Position numbers and translations under genes: made by a program
The notes under the pieces: model-generated
Databases searched by the model: none
What the model was told of the DNA's origin: nothing
What the model saw: only the letters and a program-made list of their open reading frames with translations
Shown: piece after piece, positions 63,613 to 64,000 of the stretch
Layout: the number at the start of each line of letters is the position of its first letter
Numbering within the stretch: position 1 is the stretch's first letter
DNA from: JABLTI01 sp035528035
GTDB taxonomy: Archaea; Asgardarchaeota; Heimdallarchaeia; JABLTI01
NCBI GenBank assembly: GCA_035528035.1
Contig: DATKZI010000014.1
Location: 62,001-126,000, forward strand
DNA length: 64,000 nt
Direction: 5' to 3'

Positions 63613-64000
63613 TTGAAAATCAAGACGGAATTTAGAAGATGGTTCCTTCCAGTTGCAATATTAGTTGGATTAGGACTAATGAGTGTTATAGCCACTCCTG
63701 TTGCAGCACAAAGTTATCCAGGACCATTTTTCTCAATAAGTTTACTTGCGCCTAATACAAGTACCGCAAGAAATCAATGGGCAACATTAATGGTAGAACA
63801 ATTACCAAAAATAGGCATTAATGTTGATATTTTTGATCACACAGGTTGGGCACAGATTGGACCAAGAACTTGGGGCCATCCAGGACCTTATCCAATTCCC
63901 ACTTACGCAGAAGGAGGATACGATATCCTTTTTGTAGGGAACGGTTGGGGTTTAGATTTTGATCCTACTGGTTTGTTTACATCTGATGGTATAACTCCTG
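63613..64000 (+). CDS. ABC transporter peptide-type substrate-binding protein, partial
   Basis: The first 129 residues of a secreted protein that runs off the window. TTG 63613 is chosen because GAGGT (63601-63605) lies seven bases upstream. A clear signal peptide (MKIKTEFRRWFLPVAILVGL, cleaved near ATPVAAQS) is followed by FSISLLAPNTSTARNQWATL, EQLPKIGINVDIFDHTGW and GYDILFVGNGWGLDFDPTGLF, the pattern of family 5 (DppA/OppA-like) solute-binding proteins. It binds peptides, nickel or sugars in this family. Its promoter carries the operator shared by the two regulators. Confidence 0.8.
   Translation, partial: MKIKTEFRRWFLPVAILVGLGLMSVIATPVAAQSYPGPFFSISLLAPNTSTARNQWATLMVEQLPKIGINVDIFDHTGWAQIGPRTWGHPGPYPIPTYAEGGYDILFVGNGWGLDFDPTGLFTSDGITP

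Noticed and set aside
158..64000. reassignment of TAA as a sense codon
   Set aside because: Many intact genes end in TAA at the expected family length, so the interrupted genes are better explained singly.

Overview
The window is AT-rich archaeal chromosome, most likely from an Asgard (Promethearchaeota) lineage. The archaeal reading rests on a stand-alone ATP-pyrophosphatase subunit of GMP synthase, TATA boxes about 25 bases before leaderless starts, and Shine-Dalgarno sites of the AGGTG type. The Asgard reading is inference. It rests on longin/roadblock-like domains fused to a giant membrane receptor and to a TPR protein, a TMEM97-like EXPERA membrane protein, small RING-like zinc fingers, and many paralogous secreted proteins with one C-terminal anchor. 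A catalase/PerR pair beside an oxygen-sensitive glycyl radical enzyme suggests an anaerobe or microaerophile that meets oxygen.

Layout. 1-2.9 kb: two multi-pass membrane proteins (the first broken by an in-frame TAA) and an AlkZ-like winged-helix protein. 2.9-5 kb: catalase and a PerR-like regulator, divergent around two palindromic boxes. 5-16 kb: housekeeping and stress genes (nitroreductase, HtrA-like protease, MFS transporter, PhzF, GMP synthase B subunit, DUF362, a P-loop kinase) and two tandem secreted IDG-type proteins. 16.2-21.8 kb: one 1886-residue receptor-like protein with a seven-bladed propeller, about nine Ig-like repeats, one membrane helix and a cytosolic longin-like domain. 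21.8-24 kb: a lactate-permease-family transporter coupled to two very small membrane proteins. 24-29 kb: single enzymes (YciI, CPBP protease, hydrolase, PqqB-like, flavin reductase). 29-32.3 kb: a glycyl radical enzyme of the hydroxyproline dehydratase type with its activase. 32.3-40 kb: PlsY, the EXPERA protein, an AlkX-like glycosylase, an SDR, and a large FtsX-type permease. 40-49 kb: two S9 peptidases around the TPR-longin protein, a cupin, two RING-like proteins and DegV. 49-52 kb: an RlmN/Cfr-like radical SAM enzyme, an isochorismatase-like hydrolase, a thioredoxin-reductase-like flavoprotein, and a DUF3795-like gene split by two homopolymer frameshifts. 52-58 kb: a large unknown protein, a secreted protein, acetamidase, GNAT and MGMT. 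58-61 kb: three tandem secreted paralogues. 61-64 kb: a hairpin-rich spacer, two paralogous winged-helix regulators, and the start of a peptide-type ABC substrate-binding protein.

The most coherent new system is at 61.4-64 kb. Both regulator genes and the substrate-binding protein gene carry the same palindrome, TCTCA-N6-TGAGA. Before the two regulators it sits one base after an identical TATAAATA box, which fits autorepression. Before the transporter gene it lies upstream of the TATA box. The sequence therefore suggests a small regulon controlling peptide uptake.

Several genes are interrupted (in-frame TAA at 554-556 and 14355-14357, TAG at 27051-27053, indels in A6 and A8 runs near 52 kb). 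They are either young pseudogenes or sequence errors. Ordinary genes in the window end freely in TAA, which argues against general stop-codon reassignment. No rRNA, tRNA, CRISPR array or insertion sequence was recognised.
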